Counted from the stretch's first letter, positions 1 to 11,268 are shown. The stretch: DNA of 64,000 bases from Peromyscus leucopus (GCF_004664715.2 NC_051065.1:152422826-152486825), one strand, 5' to 3'. The notes: generated from the letters alone by a model not told the origin. Translations and numbers: made by a program.

Positions 1-273
1 GTTATTTATTGTTATTAGTTTCCTTTTCAGCATTGCTTTAGCTCTGATGTTATTCATTTTCTCTCGCTATAATGGGACACCACAGCCATTATAAGAAATT
101 GAGACTTACTTAGCTCCTGGTTCTGGAGGCTAAGCCGTCTAAAAGCATTGTGCTAGCAGCTGCTGAGCATCTGGTGCAAGGCCTGGTTGAATCCTAACAG
201 GATGGTGGGCACCTCATACATAAAAAGAGAAAGCTTGCTTTTATGACCAAGACACCTCCTTGATAACCTATTT
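1..273. other. Anonymous sequence, possible ancient repeat
   Basis: No gene is visible. Positions about 85-200 (text such as CTCCTGGTTCTGGAGGCTAA) resemble an old, widely dispersed mammalian repeat whose name I cannot fix. This is inference from a remembered motif only. Confidence 0.3.
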
Positions 274-1369
274 GTCTTTGTTAGGATTACTATTGCTGTG
301 ATGAAATACCATGATCAAAAGCAACTTGACGAGGAAAGGGTTTATTTGGCTTATGCTTCCACATCACTGTTTATCATCAAAGGAAGTCAGGACAGGAACA
401 CAAACAAAGCAGGGACCTGGAGGCAGGAACTGAAGCAGAGGCCATGGAGGAGAGCTGCTTATTGCCTTGCTCCTCATGGCATGCTCATCCTGATTTTTTT
501 TTTTATAGAACCCAGGACCACCAGCCTAGGGATGACCCTACCCACAATGGGCTGGACCCTCACTCATCAATCACTAATTAAGAAAATGCCCCACAGAATT
601 GCCTACAGCAGGATCTTTTATTTTATTTTATTTATTTTACAATACCATTCAGTTCTACATATCAGCCACGGGTTCCCCTATTCTCCCCCCTCCCATCCCT
701 CCCCTTACCCCCAGCCCAACCCCCATTCCCACTTCCTCCAGGGCAAAGCCTCCCCTGAGGACTGCGATCAACCTGGTAGACTCAGTCCAGGCAGGTCCAG
801 TCCCTTCCTCCCAGACTGAGCCAAGTGTCCCTGCATAAGCTCCAGGTTTCAAACAGCCAACTCATGCAATGAGCACAGGACTTGGTCCCACTGCCTAGTT
901 GCCTCCCAAACTGATCAAGCCAATCAACTGTCTCACCTATTCAGAGGGCCTGATCCAGCTGGGGCCCCTCAGCCTTTGGTTCATAGTTCATGTGTTTCCA
1001 TTCATTTGGCTATTTTTTTCAATAATTGAGTAAAACCGAAATTTATTATAAGCCACAGTCGTCCTAGAGACCTCTGTGCTATATATATAGCCTCCATGGT
1101 TCTATGGGTTGTGGTCTGATTGTTCTTTATTTTATATCTAGAATCCACTTATGAGTGAGTACATACCATAACTGTCTTTCTGGGTTTGGGTTACCTCACT
1201 CAGGATGATTTTTTCTAGTTCCATCTATTTGCCTGCAAATTTCATGCTTTCATTGTTTTTCTCTACAGCAGGATCTTATGGAAGCATTTTTTTAATTGAG
1301 GCTCCCTTGTCTCAGATGACTTAGTCTGTGTCAAGCTGACAAAGAACTATCCAGTACACTATTTACCCA
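274..1369 (+). repeat. Repeat A copy 1, split by an L1 insertion
   Basis: Positions 274-602 and 1278-1369 are the two halves of one copy of a very abundant rodent interspersed repeat. Its hallmark is a start like TTAGGATTACTATTGCTGTG, then a stretch ending in TCAAGCTGACAAAGAACTA. I believe it belongs with the rodent URR-like repeats, but its class is uncertain. The halves rejoin exactly when the intervening L1 and one copy of its target duplication are removed. At least six other members occur in the window. Confidence 0.75.
603..1277 (-). mobile_element. 5'-truncated LINE-1 3' end with perfect 15-bp target duplication
   Basis: On the minus strand this reads L1 ORF2 C-terminal coding sequence (near 1262 downward), then the C-rich (plus-strand) 3' UTR, then an A-rich tail seen as TTTTATTTTATTTTATTTA at about 616-634. 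The 15-base string CTACAGCAGGATCTT occurs at 603-617 and again at 1263-1277, directly flanking the element. That is the signature of target-primed reverse transcription. The host is repeat A, so this insertion is younger than that repeat. The element is too short and degraded to encode a protein. Confidence 0.9.
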
Positions 1370-2464
1370 TAAATGTATAACCCACACATGAGGAGAAAGA
1401 GCCTTTAATAATCAATCACCTTCAAAAGCTTCATCTCCAAATACTGAGGCTGCATGCCCAACACATGAATCTGAGGATCACACCAACTTGTAGCAAGCTG
1501 TATCTGTGTGGATGAAAGTTCCCAGAAAAAGCTGCCCCTTCAAACTGAACCTTCTGCAAGGCTGCTTAACTGATTAATCAGTCAATGATTGTGGAAAATT
1601 TGGAATGTCACATGCCCAGAGCCAAATTATCTTGGCTGCCTTTGGGCCCCTTAATAGCCAATAGTGTCGTTCTCCTCTGTACATGACCTAGCAACTCTGT
1701 GACCCTTGGGTAGATCACTTGTAATGTATAAGCAGGCTTTTAGTTTCTAACCAACCAAAAGGCTGTCAGGTAGCGTCTAAAGCCTCTGGTAGAATTTTCC
1801 TCAGTTTGCTGTAACCCGCCTATCTATCGCACCCACCAATGTATTTACAAGTATATTGTTTTGACTTCGTTCTGTTATAAAAAGTACATAAAATCACTGC
1901 CTCATTGGAACATGGCATTTGGGGAAACCTAGTTCAGTGTTCCTGAGCCATGGCCACTCATATTTGGCTACAAAATAAGCCATCTTTTTCTTTTTTTAGG
2001 GTGAGAGCTGTATCTTTCATTAACAATATAAGTAGATGCATACACGTGTATGTACACTCAACAAGTGAAACTGGTTTGGAGTTGATCTGTCACCTAGGAG
2101 AGGCCGATCCTTTGCCTATGCTATTCCTTCTACTTGGAAGACAACCTCATTGCTTCTTGCCAGAAAAATTCCCATCTGTGACTCATACCTCTGTTTGTAA
2201 TTTGGAAGCTTTTTGCCCTCTCCAGCATTAGGTACAGAAAACAACAGGTGCCCACGTGCTCTGTTCCCATGCCCATGTACCATCCACATTTAGGGAACTT
2301 AGCCCCCCTGCTCTGTGATTACTATTCTCCTCATATATCATTTAATGAGACAAAATGCAAAATGTACATGAAAGAGTCTCCACAACTGTATTGCTCAAAC
2401 AATAGTGCTGTGCACATGTCTATACTCACATCTAGTTTAAGAATATAGTATTCCCAATGGCCTG
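1370..2464. other. Anonymous sequence with possible MIR/L2 relics
   Basis: No coding feature is supported. Positions 1680-1740 (CTGTGACCCTTGGGTAGATC) resemble the core of a MIR SINE. Positions about 2110-2225 (CTATTCCTTCTACTTGGAAG) resemble the 3' end of an L2 LINE. Both are weak, eye-level matches to remembered consensus sequences. Confidence 0.3.
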
Positions 2465-2478
2465 AAATACACCCTCTC

Positions 2479-2645
2479 AAGCCAGGTGGTGGTGGCACAT
2501 GCCTTTAATCCCAGCACTCAGGAAGCAGAGGCAGAGGCAGGCGGATCTCTGAGTTTGAGGCCAGCCTGGTCTACAGAGTGAGTTCCAGGACAGCCAGGGC
2601 TACACAGAGAAACCCTGCTTCAAAAAATCAAAAAGAAAAGAAAAG
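2479..2645 (+). mobile_element. B1 SINE
   Basis: Typical B1 body: Pol III A-box head (GGTGGCACATGCCTTTAATC), then the GAGGCCAGCCTGGTCTACAG block, then CTACACAGAGAAACCCTG and an A-rich tail. A 14-bp direct repeat with one mismatch (AAATACACCCTCTC at 2465-2478, AAATACACACTCTC at 2646-2659) flanks it as the target duplication. Confidence 0.92.
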
Positions 2646-2659
2646 AAATACACACTCTC

Positions 2660-2877
2660 CCTTCCCGCTTGATACTCTTAGGCCATCTTTTCCTTGCTTT
2701 TCACCAGACAACACTGTCCTGATTTTCATCATGGCATCCGTGGCCTTCTTTGCTAATATATAGAGTGCACTTTCTACTGTTCTAACTTTTCTCAGCCTCT
2801 TGAGTGTCAGGATTACAGGTGTGACACCACACCTGCTTTTTACATGTATTCTTAAAACTTGTTTTGAGATTTATTTA
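2660..2877. other. Spacer with a short B1/Alu-like relic
   Basis: No gene is seen. Positions 2791-2845 (GAGTGTCAGGATTACAGGTG) look like the head of an old antisense B1-type element. The rest is anonymous. Confidence 0.35.
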
Positions 2878-3261
2878 TTGTCTTAGTTACTGGTCTAATG
2901 CTGTGAAGAGACACCATTATCAAGGCAACTCTGATAAAAGAAAGCATTTAATCAGGGGCCTTGCTTACAGTTTCATAGGATTAGTGCATGATCGCCATGG
3001 CAGGGAGCAGACAGGTAGGAAGCTAAAGCATCAGTTAAGTTCTCTACATCCTGTTCCACAGGAAGGAGAGAGAGAGGAAAGAGAGAGACAGAGAGACAGA
3101 GACAGAGACAGAGACAGAGACTGGGCTTTTGAAACTTCAAAGCTGACTCCCAATGACCAGGAGCCACACCTCCTAATCCTTCCCAAACAGTTTGACTTCC
3201 CGATGACTAAACATTCAAATATACAAACCTATGGGGCCAGTCTCATCCAAACCACCACACT
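2878..3261 (+). repeat. Repeat A copy 2
   Basis: Runs from GTCTTAGTTACTGGTCTAAT to CTCATCCAAACCACCACA and matches the other members at 41,262, 51,347 and 56,257 along its length. An internal GA/GACAGA simple repeat at about 3066-3120 is an expansion in this copy. Confidence 0.8.
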
Positions 3262-3472
3262 TATTTTTACTTTATGTGCATAGGTGTTTTGCCTGCTTGT
3301 GTGTCTGCATGCCATGTGCATGCTGTGCCCATGGAGGTCAGAAGAGGGTGTTGAATCCCCTGGAACTGGAGTTACAGACAGTTGTGAGCCACCGTGTGGG
3401 TGCTGGGAATCAAACCTCGGTCATCTAAAAGAGCAGTCAGTGTTCTTCGCAGACATCTCTCCAACTCCTCCA
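3262..3472 (-). mobile_element. B3 SINE (B2 superfamily)
   Basis: In antisense it carries the B3 signature: TTTGCCTGCTTGTGTGTCTG, then GGTCAGAAGAGGGTGTTGAA, GAACTGGAGTTACAGACAG and GTGGGTGCTGGGAATCAAAC, ending near the tRNA-derived promoter. It directly abuts the end of repeat A. Confidence 0.85.
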
Positions 3473-3784
3473 GCACATATTCTTTTGTTTTTCTCTACAT
3501 GAAGAATTTGAGATTTGTTCATATTGGTAAACATAGCTACAATTTATTGCTTTCTGCTGCTGTGAAGCTGTATTCAACCTCACACATGCAATATTTTCCT
3601 GTCACTGTTGGGCATATGAGCTTTCATGTTTCCCTGTTGGCTAATGGTGCACTCATAGGCCCCATGTGTGGCCTGTCACACACTCACCTCCATTCTCTGT
3701 CACTTTTTCAGGCAAAAACTTTGCTAGCTTCATCTCTGAAAGAGCCAAGATGTAAGAGTGATGGCCTTCTGAAGTTATTTAAAC
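3473..3784. other. Anonymous spacer
   Basis: About 310 bases with no gene, RNA or repeat I can name. Confidence 0.5.
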
Positions 3785-3794
3785 CTGTGAATTC

Positions 3795-3960
3795 GGCCAG
3801 GCAGTGGTGGCACACGCCTTTAATCCCAGCACTCGGGAGGCAGAGGCAGGCAGATCTATCTCTGTGAGTTCGAGGCCAGCCTGATCTATGGAGTGAGACC
3901 CAGGACAGGCACCAAAACTACACAGAGAAACCGAACCAAAACAAACAAACAAAACAACAG
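3795..3960 (+). mobile_element. B1 SINE with exact 10-bp target duplication
   Basis: Complete B1 head and body with an AACAAAACAAACAAAC-type tail. CTGTGAATTC occurs at 3785-3794 and 3961-3970, exactly flanking the element. Confidence 0.93.
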
Positions 3961-3970
3961 CTGTGAATTC

Positions 3971-4577
3971 ACTGCTCAGGGTAGCTTTGGCATACTTCCT
4001 GTCCCTCTAATGTACTCTAGTGCAAAAACTATTCAGGCATGCGGCTTGTTCAGCCCACTATTCGGGCATGTGGTTTGTTCAGCCCGGCTCTCTCAGTGGC
4101 AGTCGAAAGCCAATGGCACCGGCTTCTCACTCGCCTGCAACTCCTTGGTTTGTTTGGTTGGTTTTTTTTTCCTTCCCCTGCCAGTTCATCTCTGTTCTGA
4201 CTTTCAAATCCTCCCCACTTCCTCTTCATGAAACACAGAAGGGATCCTATCAGGAACCTAATGTTCTCAAATGTTTCCAAAATTGAGGAGAATTTACTTT
4301 CCAGAACAGGAATATTACAAGTTTTAGACTAATTAACTCCACTAAATAAGAAATACGATATTATTACACATGTTTACTGTGTGTCAATCACTCTTAAAAG
4401 AATCACAGATGTTCATCTTCAAAACAATCCTACAACATAGCTACTGTTAGTGTACCTATTCAGAAGAGGTAACCGAAACCTAAAGCAACTAACAAATTCA
4501 ACTAAGATTGTAAGTCTGTTAATATATGAGGATTCAATCCTGCTACAGACTACACTGTCTTATTTTAAAAATTTATA

Positions 4578-4579
<2 letters not shown>
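3971..4579. other. Anonymous spacer
   Basis: No gene is supported. A direct repeat of the type GCATGCGGCTTGTTCAGCCC / GCATGTGGTTTGTTCAGCCC occurs at about 4037-4056 and 4067-4086 (period about 30 bp). Confidence 0.4.

Positions 4580-4652
<73 letters not shown>
4580..4652. repeat. Compound microsatellite (TTG)n(GTG)n(GT)n
   Basis: Uninterrupted passage from TTG to GTG to GT units over about 73 bp. It produces poly-V/W/C-V frames in translation that are not genes. Confidence 0.95.
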
Positions 4653-4653
<1 letters not shown>

Positions 4654-4734
4654 TGCGTGCATGTGCCGTGGTATAAGTGTGGAAGTCAGAGCACAGGTTT
4701 TTTTTTTTTTATTATATAAAATTTATTAATCAAG

Positions 4735-4891
4735 CTGGGTGGTGGTGGCGCACACCTTTAATCCCAGCACTCGGGAGGCAGAGCCAGGCGGATCTCTGTG
4801 AGTTCGAGGCCAGCCTGGGCTACCAAGTGAGTTCCAGGAAAGGCGCAAAACTACACAGAGAAACCCTGTCTCGAAAAAACCAAAAAAAAAA
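4735..4891 (+). mobile_element. Young cricetid-type B1 SINE
   Basis: Complete B1 whose 3' half reads GTTCCAGGAAAGGCGCAAAA followed by CTACACAGAGAAACCCTGTC and a poly(A) tail. AAATTTATTAATCAAG (16 bp) at 4719-4734 and 4893-4908 is a perfect target duplication. It is nearly identical to the copy at 33,750. The few differences noticed are mostly CpG decay. Confidence 0.94.
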
Positions 4892-5011
4892 AAAATTTAT
4901 TAATCAAGTACAATCTTCTGTATTGTTCTATGTTAATTAATTTTGTTTATTTTGTATCATAACCACAGAGTGCAGTTTTGTGGAGGTGATTCTCTCCTTC
5001 AACTTTTACTT

Positions 5012-5083
5012 GGATTCTAGGGTTCAAACTCAGGTCATCAGCAACAACAAATGCTTTTATCCACTGAGCCATTGCTCAGGCCC
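5012..5083 (-). mobile_element. B2/B3-type SINE fragment
   Basis: Antisense tRNA-related head: GGGTTCAAACTCAGGTCATC and CCACTGAGCCATTGCTCAGG. It lacks the 3' body, so it is a fragment. Confidence 0.65.
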
Positions 5084-5099
5084 AGCATATATTAGCTAA

Positions 5100-5400
5100 G
5101 ATAACGTTACTGAAGTGGAGTCACAGTCTACACCCCAAGAAGCCAGGTTTGGTCACTCATCCTAAAGAAGTCAATTAAAACACAAATATATAGTGAAAAG
5201 TAGAAGTGGGAGACTTAGTCTACCTGGCCACGTTAGGAATAGACAAAGACACCCAAGGATCTCCCTCCATTTCCTCTTTGGAGTCCTGAAATGGGATTAA
5301 GAAGAGGGCCAGGGATCTGTGTGTCTAAGAAGTCTACTGAAGGTGTGCTCCCACCAACCACGGACCCATCACTGCCTGAGATTCTGATTCTTGACAACGT
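5100..5400. repeat. Unnamed dispersed repeat B, copy 1
   Basis: Lines up with 7066-7350 over its whole length (for example CACCCCAAGAAGCCAGGTTT against CACCCCAAGAAACCAAGTTT, and the ATCACTGCCTGAG / ATTGCCTGTG ends). Similarity is moderate by eye. I cannot name the family. Confidence 0.55.
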
Positions 5401-6192
5401 ATTTAGATAGTAAGTAACCTAATTTGTAACATTATAACAAAATGTATTATCTCCTAGTAATTATCCCAATAGCAAAATTAGCCCACTTTGACATTGACCA
5501 GCTATGTATATTTTAAATAGAAGAAGGCCTCGAAAGTGTCTCTATGCACAGATGAATGCTAAAAACACTGTTTTCCTAGCAACAAGTGGAGTAAAGATAA
5601 TTTTGACCACTTATTAAAAGTACATCTTACTAATTCAGCCCCTGTTTAATATGACACTAGTTTACATTACTTTGTAAGACCTAATGGAACAGGCCTTTTT
5701 ATTACAGAGTAAGTCACCACAGATCCTCAGAGTCTCCGTTGGTAGGATTTATGTTTCCTGTGACTTTCCTTTGACTTAATAAAATTTAAATTCAAATTTA
5801 AATTTAATTTTAAATTTAATTAATTCAACCTAATGATCTAACAGACAAATCTACTTTGTATATGCCATGGTCTTAACCAAAGTCTTATATTTATCATGAA
5901 GCTATAGTCATTACCTAACAAAAGTTTAATTTAGAGGTATGTTTATTAACATGCAGTCACAGTCTTATAATTTTAGCTAGCTTTGTAAATTCTGTAATAA
6001 GATTTTTTTTCATTCTTCCTGTTTGTGTAATTCTTTGAAGCATCAGGCTCAAACAGTCTGCCATCTAGGAAGCTCATCATTAACATTTCCACTAGTTAAC
6101 ACTTACATATACCTGTAGCCACCCTAACTAAAATCTAACTTGCCTTTTAGTCTTGATTTTTTTTTAAAAAAATTTTAGCTAGCTTCATTTTT
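5401..6192. other. AT-rich anonymous sequence
   Basis: No gene is seen. Positions 5780-5825 are an AT-only tract built from AAATTTAAATT-type units that can fold back on themselves. Confidence 0.5.
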
Positions 6193-6257
6193 AAAGGAAG
6201 GAGAAAGGAAAAAGGGAAAGAAGAAGGGAGGGAGGGAGGGAAGGAGGGAGAGAGGGA
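6193..6257. repeat. Polypurine GA-rich tract
   Basis: A continuous purine strand of GGAA/GGGA units about 65 bp long. Confidence 0.9.
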
Positions 6258-7065
6258 AAACAGATGCAAAAGTATTATTTCTTTCATAGCCTGAATAGCT
6301 CTTGAATGCATGCATGTTCGTTCACACATGCAATGCATACTAATTTCAAAAGGGCATGCCAATAGTCTTTATTTTCAGTGCACAATGAATTTAAAAGAAA
6401 GGCATACAAAATAAAAGTGGCTAGGAGTTTCTTACTCAGGTATCTTTAGGTGCTCTGGGGGCTGAGATTCATTTTTGTCTCCTTACTGTCTTGAGTTTGT
6501 AAAAGACCAGTCAGCCACAAGTCCCACTGGGAGGTATTTTAAGAGGTGGTATTTTTATGGTCACATAAATCACAGCAGAGAGCTACTTAGCACCCTTCGT
6601 CATCACGGATGGTGGTATAGAACCCGATAGTTTAATGGAACCCCAACCTTTCCTGTCACACAGCAAAGGCCCCAAATGAAAGAGCTTCCCCATCGACAGA
6701 GCCTGTCCAGAAAATGGTGTCTTTGCAGAGCTGGTGCAGCCGAGAACAGCTCAAGACAGCCGGTTACCAAAGACCTGGAGAGCCCAAGCAGGGACGCGAA
6801 GCCTGAGTGGCATCCATGGGAAAGAAACTTCCCAAGGCTAAGCCTGCCTCAAGCATCCGAGACAAGATCCAAATACTTGTTTCTGTGCTTCACAAAGCAG
6901 AGGTCAAAAACAAATCAGCTCCTGCCAGCTGAAGTGAAAAGGGGAAAAGACTCCAGCGGTGGCTGGACCTTCCATTTCGTTTTTTTCCTTCCCTCCATAC
7001 AGGGTCAGCTTGCTGTGAGTAGCAGATACTCCAAGGATGTGTCTTTTGTCCCATCTGTGTCAACA
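6258..7065. other. Anonymous sequence
   Basis: No exon, RNA gene or repeat is recognised. A 190-codon frame from 6676 to 7248 overlaps repeat B at its 3' end and shows no known domain, so it was not called. Confidence 0.45.
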
Positions 7066-7350
7066 TATTGTTATCCAACTTGGGTTCACAATCTTCACCC
7101 CAAGAAACCAAGTTTAGCCGTCCATCCTAGAAGTCAAAAGAGCCCAATTATTAGTCAAAGGCAGAAAAAGAGATGTATTCAATGTGGCTACATTGAGAAA
7201 AGAGATAACATGTTCAATGGCCTCCTCTATTCCATCCTCAGGTCTTGAAGTGATATTAAAGTCTAACTGCACTTCTAAGCAGTCACAGTTACAGTGTGGT
7301 CCTGCCAACCGTTGATCACCATTGCCTGTGCCTTAGTTTCATCCTACAAA
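7066..7350. repeat. Unnamed dispersed repeat B, copy 2
   Basis: Second copy of the element at 5100-5400. It continues to about 7400 (GCCAGAACTCTATGAATCTG), which may also belong to the repeat. Confidence 0.55.
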
Positions 7351-7676
7351 GTGGCCCAATGACTTGCCAGAACTCTATGAATCTGCTTCTGGAAGACAGG
7401 TTCCTTCTCCGGCACCAAGCCTCAGAGTTTCTCTTCTTTTAGTGTGAGATTCTTGGGGAAATTTCTATTTCTCGGGATCCGTTGTTTGAGTTGTCTGAGA
7501 GCTGAAGTGTTTCTGTAGAGTACGTTCATCTCTTGCTGGCAGGTCCTAGGGCAGCTATTTCAGATGCCTCTTGTCTTGTTTACAGCCCTCTGTTCGGTGT
7601 GAGCATTTCCTTCAAACACCAAGTAGCTTGTGACCCCTGAGCTGGCATGCCTGTCTGGGCTTTAAGATTAGCAAGG

Positions 7677-7778
7677 TGGCTGGGTGTGGCGGCGCATGCC
7701 TTTGATGCACTCGAGCTTGGGTCTCTGTGAGTCCCAAGGCCAGCCTGGCTTACAGAGGGAGACACTGTCTGAAAAAGC
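7677..7778 (+). mobile_element. Truncated B1 SINE
   Basis: B1 head GGCGGCGCATGCCTTTGATG followed by a shortened body (CAAGGCCAGCCTGGCTTACA). Part of the middle is deleted compared with intact copies. Confidence 0.8.
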
Positions 7779-7807
7779 TTAGCAAGACTGACAAGGTCCC
7801 CACTCAG

Positions 7808-7923
7808 TATTCTTTCTCTCCCCCCTTTCCCTCTCTCCTCCTGGCCTTTTCTCTCCTCCCCCTCCCCCTTCCTCTATCTGTGTCCCTTTCTCCTTCTCTG
7901 TTTCCTCCCTCCCTCTCTCTCTG
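7808..7923. repeat. Polypyrimidine tract
   Basis: About 115 bp of CTCC/TTCC-rich sequence, presumably grown from the tail region of the neighbouring B1. Confidence 0.85.
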
Positions 7924-8751
7924 AGTCATTAGAGAAAAAAATTGCCAACATCACAATCATTCCCAGGAATTTCACTCTGTCTTTTAAAACAAGGACAGTC
8001 ACTTATGCAAACTAATACAATTATCTAATTTCACATCGACTTTTTGACAGTTCCGAGTAGTGCAGGCCAGCTCTGTAGAACATTTTTTTTTTTTTTAGTT
8101 TGATGTTCTTTCGTGATTAGATTTAGGTTCTACACTTTGGACTGAAGTGACACTATATCTTTCTTAGGGAAACAATTGACACTGACTTGTCCCGTTACAT
8201 GGTATTAACCTTGAGTCAGCAAGGTAATATCTGCTGGAGTTCTCCATTGTGTGGGCATCTTTTTTTCCACTTTAAGATTAATAAATAACCTATATTGGTT
8301 ATCTATTCCCTAATTTTCTCCGTTTAATGGTTTGAGCATCCATTGATGGTGAACCAATGATTATAAATCACCCCAAAATGATTTGCTGCAGGTCACTTTC
8401 TTACATTTCTTAAAAAACAGTATGTATGTGTGTACAATGAGTATAGAGTACCGCAACATGGTAGTTTAAAAAACCCTGCTCCTTAAACTGTGAGCCATGA
8501 CCCATTGTGGGCATTATAACTGAACGTGGGGGGTGTCAATAAAATTGTGTAAAATTTGTCAACAGCAAAAGATTTGGAGTGTACAATAGCTGGAAAATAA
8601 TTCAGAATCACACACACAATGATTCCACGGTGCTTTGGGCAGTACTTGGTCTATCACTCAGCTTCTGAACATCAACATGGGAAATTTGCACCATAAATGC
8701 CATGCGATGCTAATAAATGATTCAAGAGTATGTATGCCATGAATTGAAGGG
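7924..8751. other. Anonymous sequence
   Basis: No gene is supported. A 15-bp T-run lies near 8082-8096. Positions 8480-8575 (CTTAAACTGTGAGCCATGAC) recall an ancient DNA-transposon-like repeat, but the match is weak. Confidence 0.4.
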
Positions 8752-8907
8752 GTTTGTTTGTTTGTTTTTGTTTTTGAGACAGGGCTTTTCTGTGTATCCC
8801 TGGCTGTCCTGGAACTTGCTCTGTGAACCAAGCTGGCTTTGAACTCAGGAATCCATCTGTACCTCCTGAGTGCTGGGGTTAAAGGCATGTGCCATCACAC
8901 ATGGCTT
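8752..8907 (-). mobile_element. B1 SINE
   Basis: Antisense B1 starting with a (GTTT)n tail, then TTTTGAGACAGGGCTTTTCT, AACTTGCTCTGTGAACCAAG and GTGCTGGGGTTAAAGGCATG. Confidence 0.9.
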
Positions 8908-8937
8908 CAAATTGAAGTTTTTTTTAAATTATGTGTA

Positions 8938-9287
8938 TTAGATACTTTTCTGTTACTGTGATTAAAAACAAGAACAAAAACACAACAAAAGCAACTTATG
9001 GAAGAGTGGTTTTGGCTTATGGTTCTGGAAGGAGAGTCCTAATGATGATGATTAGGAAGGCATGGTAGCAGATAGCAGGAAGCTGGCAGATTGCATTTGC
9101 AATAGCAACAGGAAGTGGAAAGAGTGTATTTGAAGTAGAGCAGGACTATGAGCTCTCAAAGCCTACTCCCAGTAGCATACTTCCTCCAGGAGGCTGAATC
9201 ACCTCTCCAAACAGTACCACCAGCTACAGACCAAGAGTTCAAATACCTGAGCCAACTAGGGGCATCTCATTTTCAAATTACCACATT
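8938..9287 (+). repeat. Repeat A copy 3 (diverged)
   Basis: Same order of blocks as the better copies: TTTCTGTTACTGTGATTAAA at the start, then AGCAGATAGCAGGAAGCTGG, CTTCCTCCAGGAGGCTGAAT and CATTTTCAAATTACCACATT at the end. It is clearly older than copies 2, 6 and 7. Confidence 0.65.
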
Positions 9288-10003
9288 CCACTCCCTGGCC
9301 ACCACAGGCTCATGACCATGTTATATGCAAACATATATTCAACATCATAAGTCCAATAGTCTTTCACAGTCTTAACACTGTCTAGACACTCTCGCTGTCT
9401 TTTTCTGAAATAATGTTTTACTAGCTCTAAGAAAATAGGCTTATTTTGGCTTATGGTTCTGATCAAAGTCAAGGAACTTGATGATGACAAGGTTCCAGAA
9501 TGGTACAGGGTACCACATGAGGAAACACAAGGAACATCAACAAGCCCTGGTCAAAGCGGCTCTTACAGAAAACCCACTGTAATCTGTTAATGACTGGCTT
9601 AATCCACTCCTGAGGGAAGATCCCAATCACCCTCTAAAGGTCCCATCTGATCGCATTACCCAGCATCTTATAGTGAAAATTAACTTTTGACATGACGTTT
9701 TTGTCTAGGGGACAAACCCTATATGAGGCCTATCCCTGGGGACCTCTAACTCAGACTGATGCCTAAAATTAATCATCATGGTGCATTTATGTCCCACTTT
9801 GCATTCTGCCATGTTGCCAAGGAAGCCTTGGTTCAGTTGTGTTGGGCCTGGCATTTAGAAATGGGTCTGGAATCTAGTTGAGTTCATTAAATTAAGAGTC
9901 TATCCGATAAGCTAATTCTAATCCAATACATGAGTCTTCTCTTCGCCCTACTCTGTATTTTTTGTTTTCTTCTCTTCAAAATAGATTTACTCAATTCTAA
10001 CAA
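9288..10003. other. Anonymous sequence
   Basis: No gene is seen. Part of 9420-9690 has the style of a dispersed repeat, but I cannot assign it. Confidence 0.4.
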
Positions 10004-10010
10004 ACACACA

Positions 10011-10051
<41 letters not shown>

Positions 10052-10058
10052 ACACACT
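10004..10058. repeat. (CA)n microsatellite
   Basis: About 27 CA units with minor interruptions (CGCG, TACA). Confidence 0.95.
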
Positions 10059-10155
10059 TCAGAATTTAATAATGGGTTTTAAAATTTATTTTGTAGGTGA
10101 TCTCCCATTATCTTTATAATCTCTTCCATTCCAGTGATTTCTCTTTGCCTTGACA

Positions 10156-10160
<5 letters not shown>

Positions 10161-10204
<44 letters not shown>
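10161..10204. repeat. (CA)n microsatellite
   Basis: About 22 uninterrupted CA units, roughly 100 bp from the previous CA tract. Confidence 0.95.
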
Positions 10205-10208
<4 letters not shown>

Positions 10209-10840
10209 TTTAAAGGAAGTAAGAAATAAAGAGAATCCTTCTGCAGCAAATTGCTGGCACAACTGTGTTGTTTTGCAAGACAACGATCTTAGATAAAGGC
10301 CAGGACGACTCCAGCAGGATCCACTTGGTACCATGCATGGGAAGGGAGAATGGAAGCTGGCGGTGATGCTCTGGTGTGTGGGGACAGAGGTTATAATCCT
10401 TTCCATTGCTTCCCCGCCTCCGCCTGGACCTCCTGTGATGCTACAGCCTGCTGTACTTGAGTGGCTCCTTTTGTGCAGTTCCCGCTGTTCTCTGGGTGCT
10501 GTGCTGGGCCAGTGTGGTCCTGATGCAGAGGGCTGTGGTCCTGCCCTGCCCAGCACTAATTCTCAGGGCTCCAGTTTCCCATGGCTTAGTTACTTGCAGG
10601 CCTTGTCCCTTGTGGGAAAAGAGCTGGTTGTTTATTATTGTGACTATTTCCTTTCACCAGGTACCAGTGGGAATGCATCTAATCTGCCATTTTACCTGAA
10701 GTTCTGTTTGTCAACTCTTGAGGCTAGTTCCTATTTGTGGGGCTCTGTTAAAAATGTGTTGCCAATATCTGTTCTGAAGCATTTCCACAATATGTTTTTT
10801 TTTTTCTTTTCTTTTCCTTTTTAAGCAATTTCAGCCTCTC
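10205..10840. other. Anonymous sequence
   Basis: No exon or RNA gene is supported. Overlapping short frames on both strands have no domain content. Confidence 0.45.
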
Positions 10841-11268
10841 GGGTTGAAATTAAGGTCTTTGATCCACTTTGAATTGATTTTTGCTCAGGGTGAGAAATAC
10901 AGATGTAATTTCATTTTTCTGCGGGTTGATATCTGGTTTTGCAACCACCATTTATTGAAAAGTCTATCTTTTTCCCAGTGCGGGTTTTTGACACATTCAT
11001 TAAAAACCTGTCCAGACTATGCGGGTTTATCTGCGGGTCTTCTATTATGTCCCGTTGGTCTACACATCTGGTTCGTACGACTCTCCTGCTGCTTTACACT
11101 GCCGGTCTCCGTGTGGTTTGTGGCTGCGTAATGGGATGCCTCTGGCTGTGCTCTTTTCGCTTAGAATTGTTTTGTCTGTTTGTGCTCTTTTGTGTTTCCA
11201 TGTGAATTTTAGGATTGTGTTTTGTCTAATTCTGTGAAGAATATCGTTGTAATTAAAAATTATTCAAA
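10841..11268 (-). mobile_element. LINE-1 ORF2 fragment
   Basis: Antisense L1 ORF2 text: TTTGATCCACTTTGAATTGA, GGGTTGATATCTGGTTTTGC, CACCATTTATTGAAAAGTCT and CTGCGGGTCTTCTATTATGT follow the usual L1 order. It is degenerate and non-coding. Confidence 0.8.

Noticed and set aside
298..819. 173-codon frame near the left end
   Set aside because: It crosses the junction between repeat A and an L1 3' UTR.
6676..7248. 190-codon plus-strand frame
   Set aside because: Partly overlaps the dispersed repeat B, with no recognisable domain. Long chance frames are expected in 64 kb.
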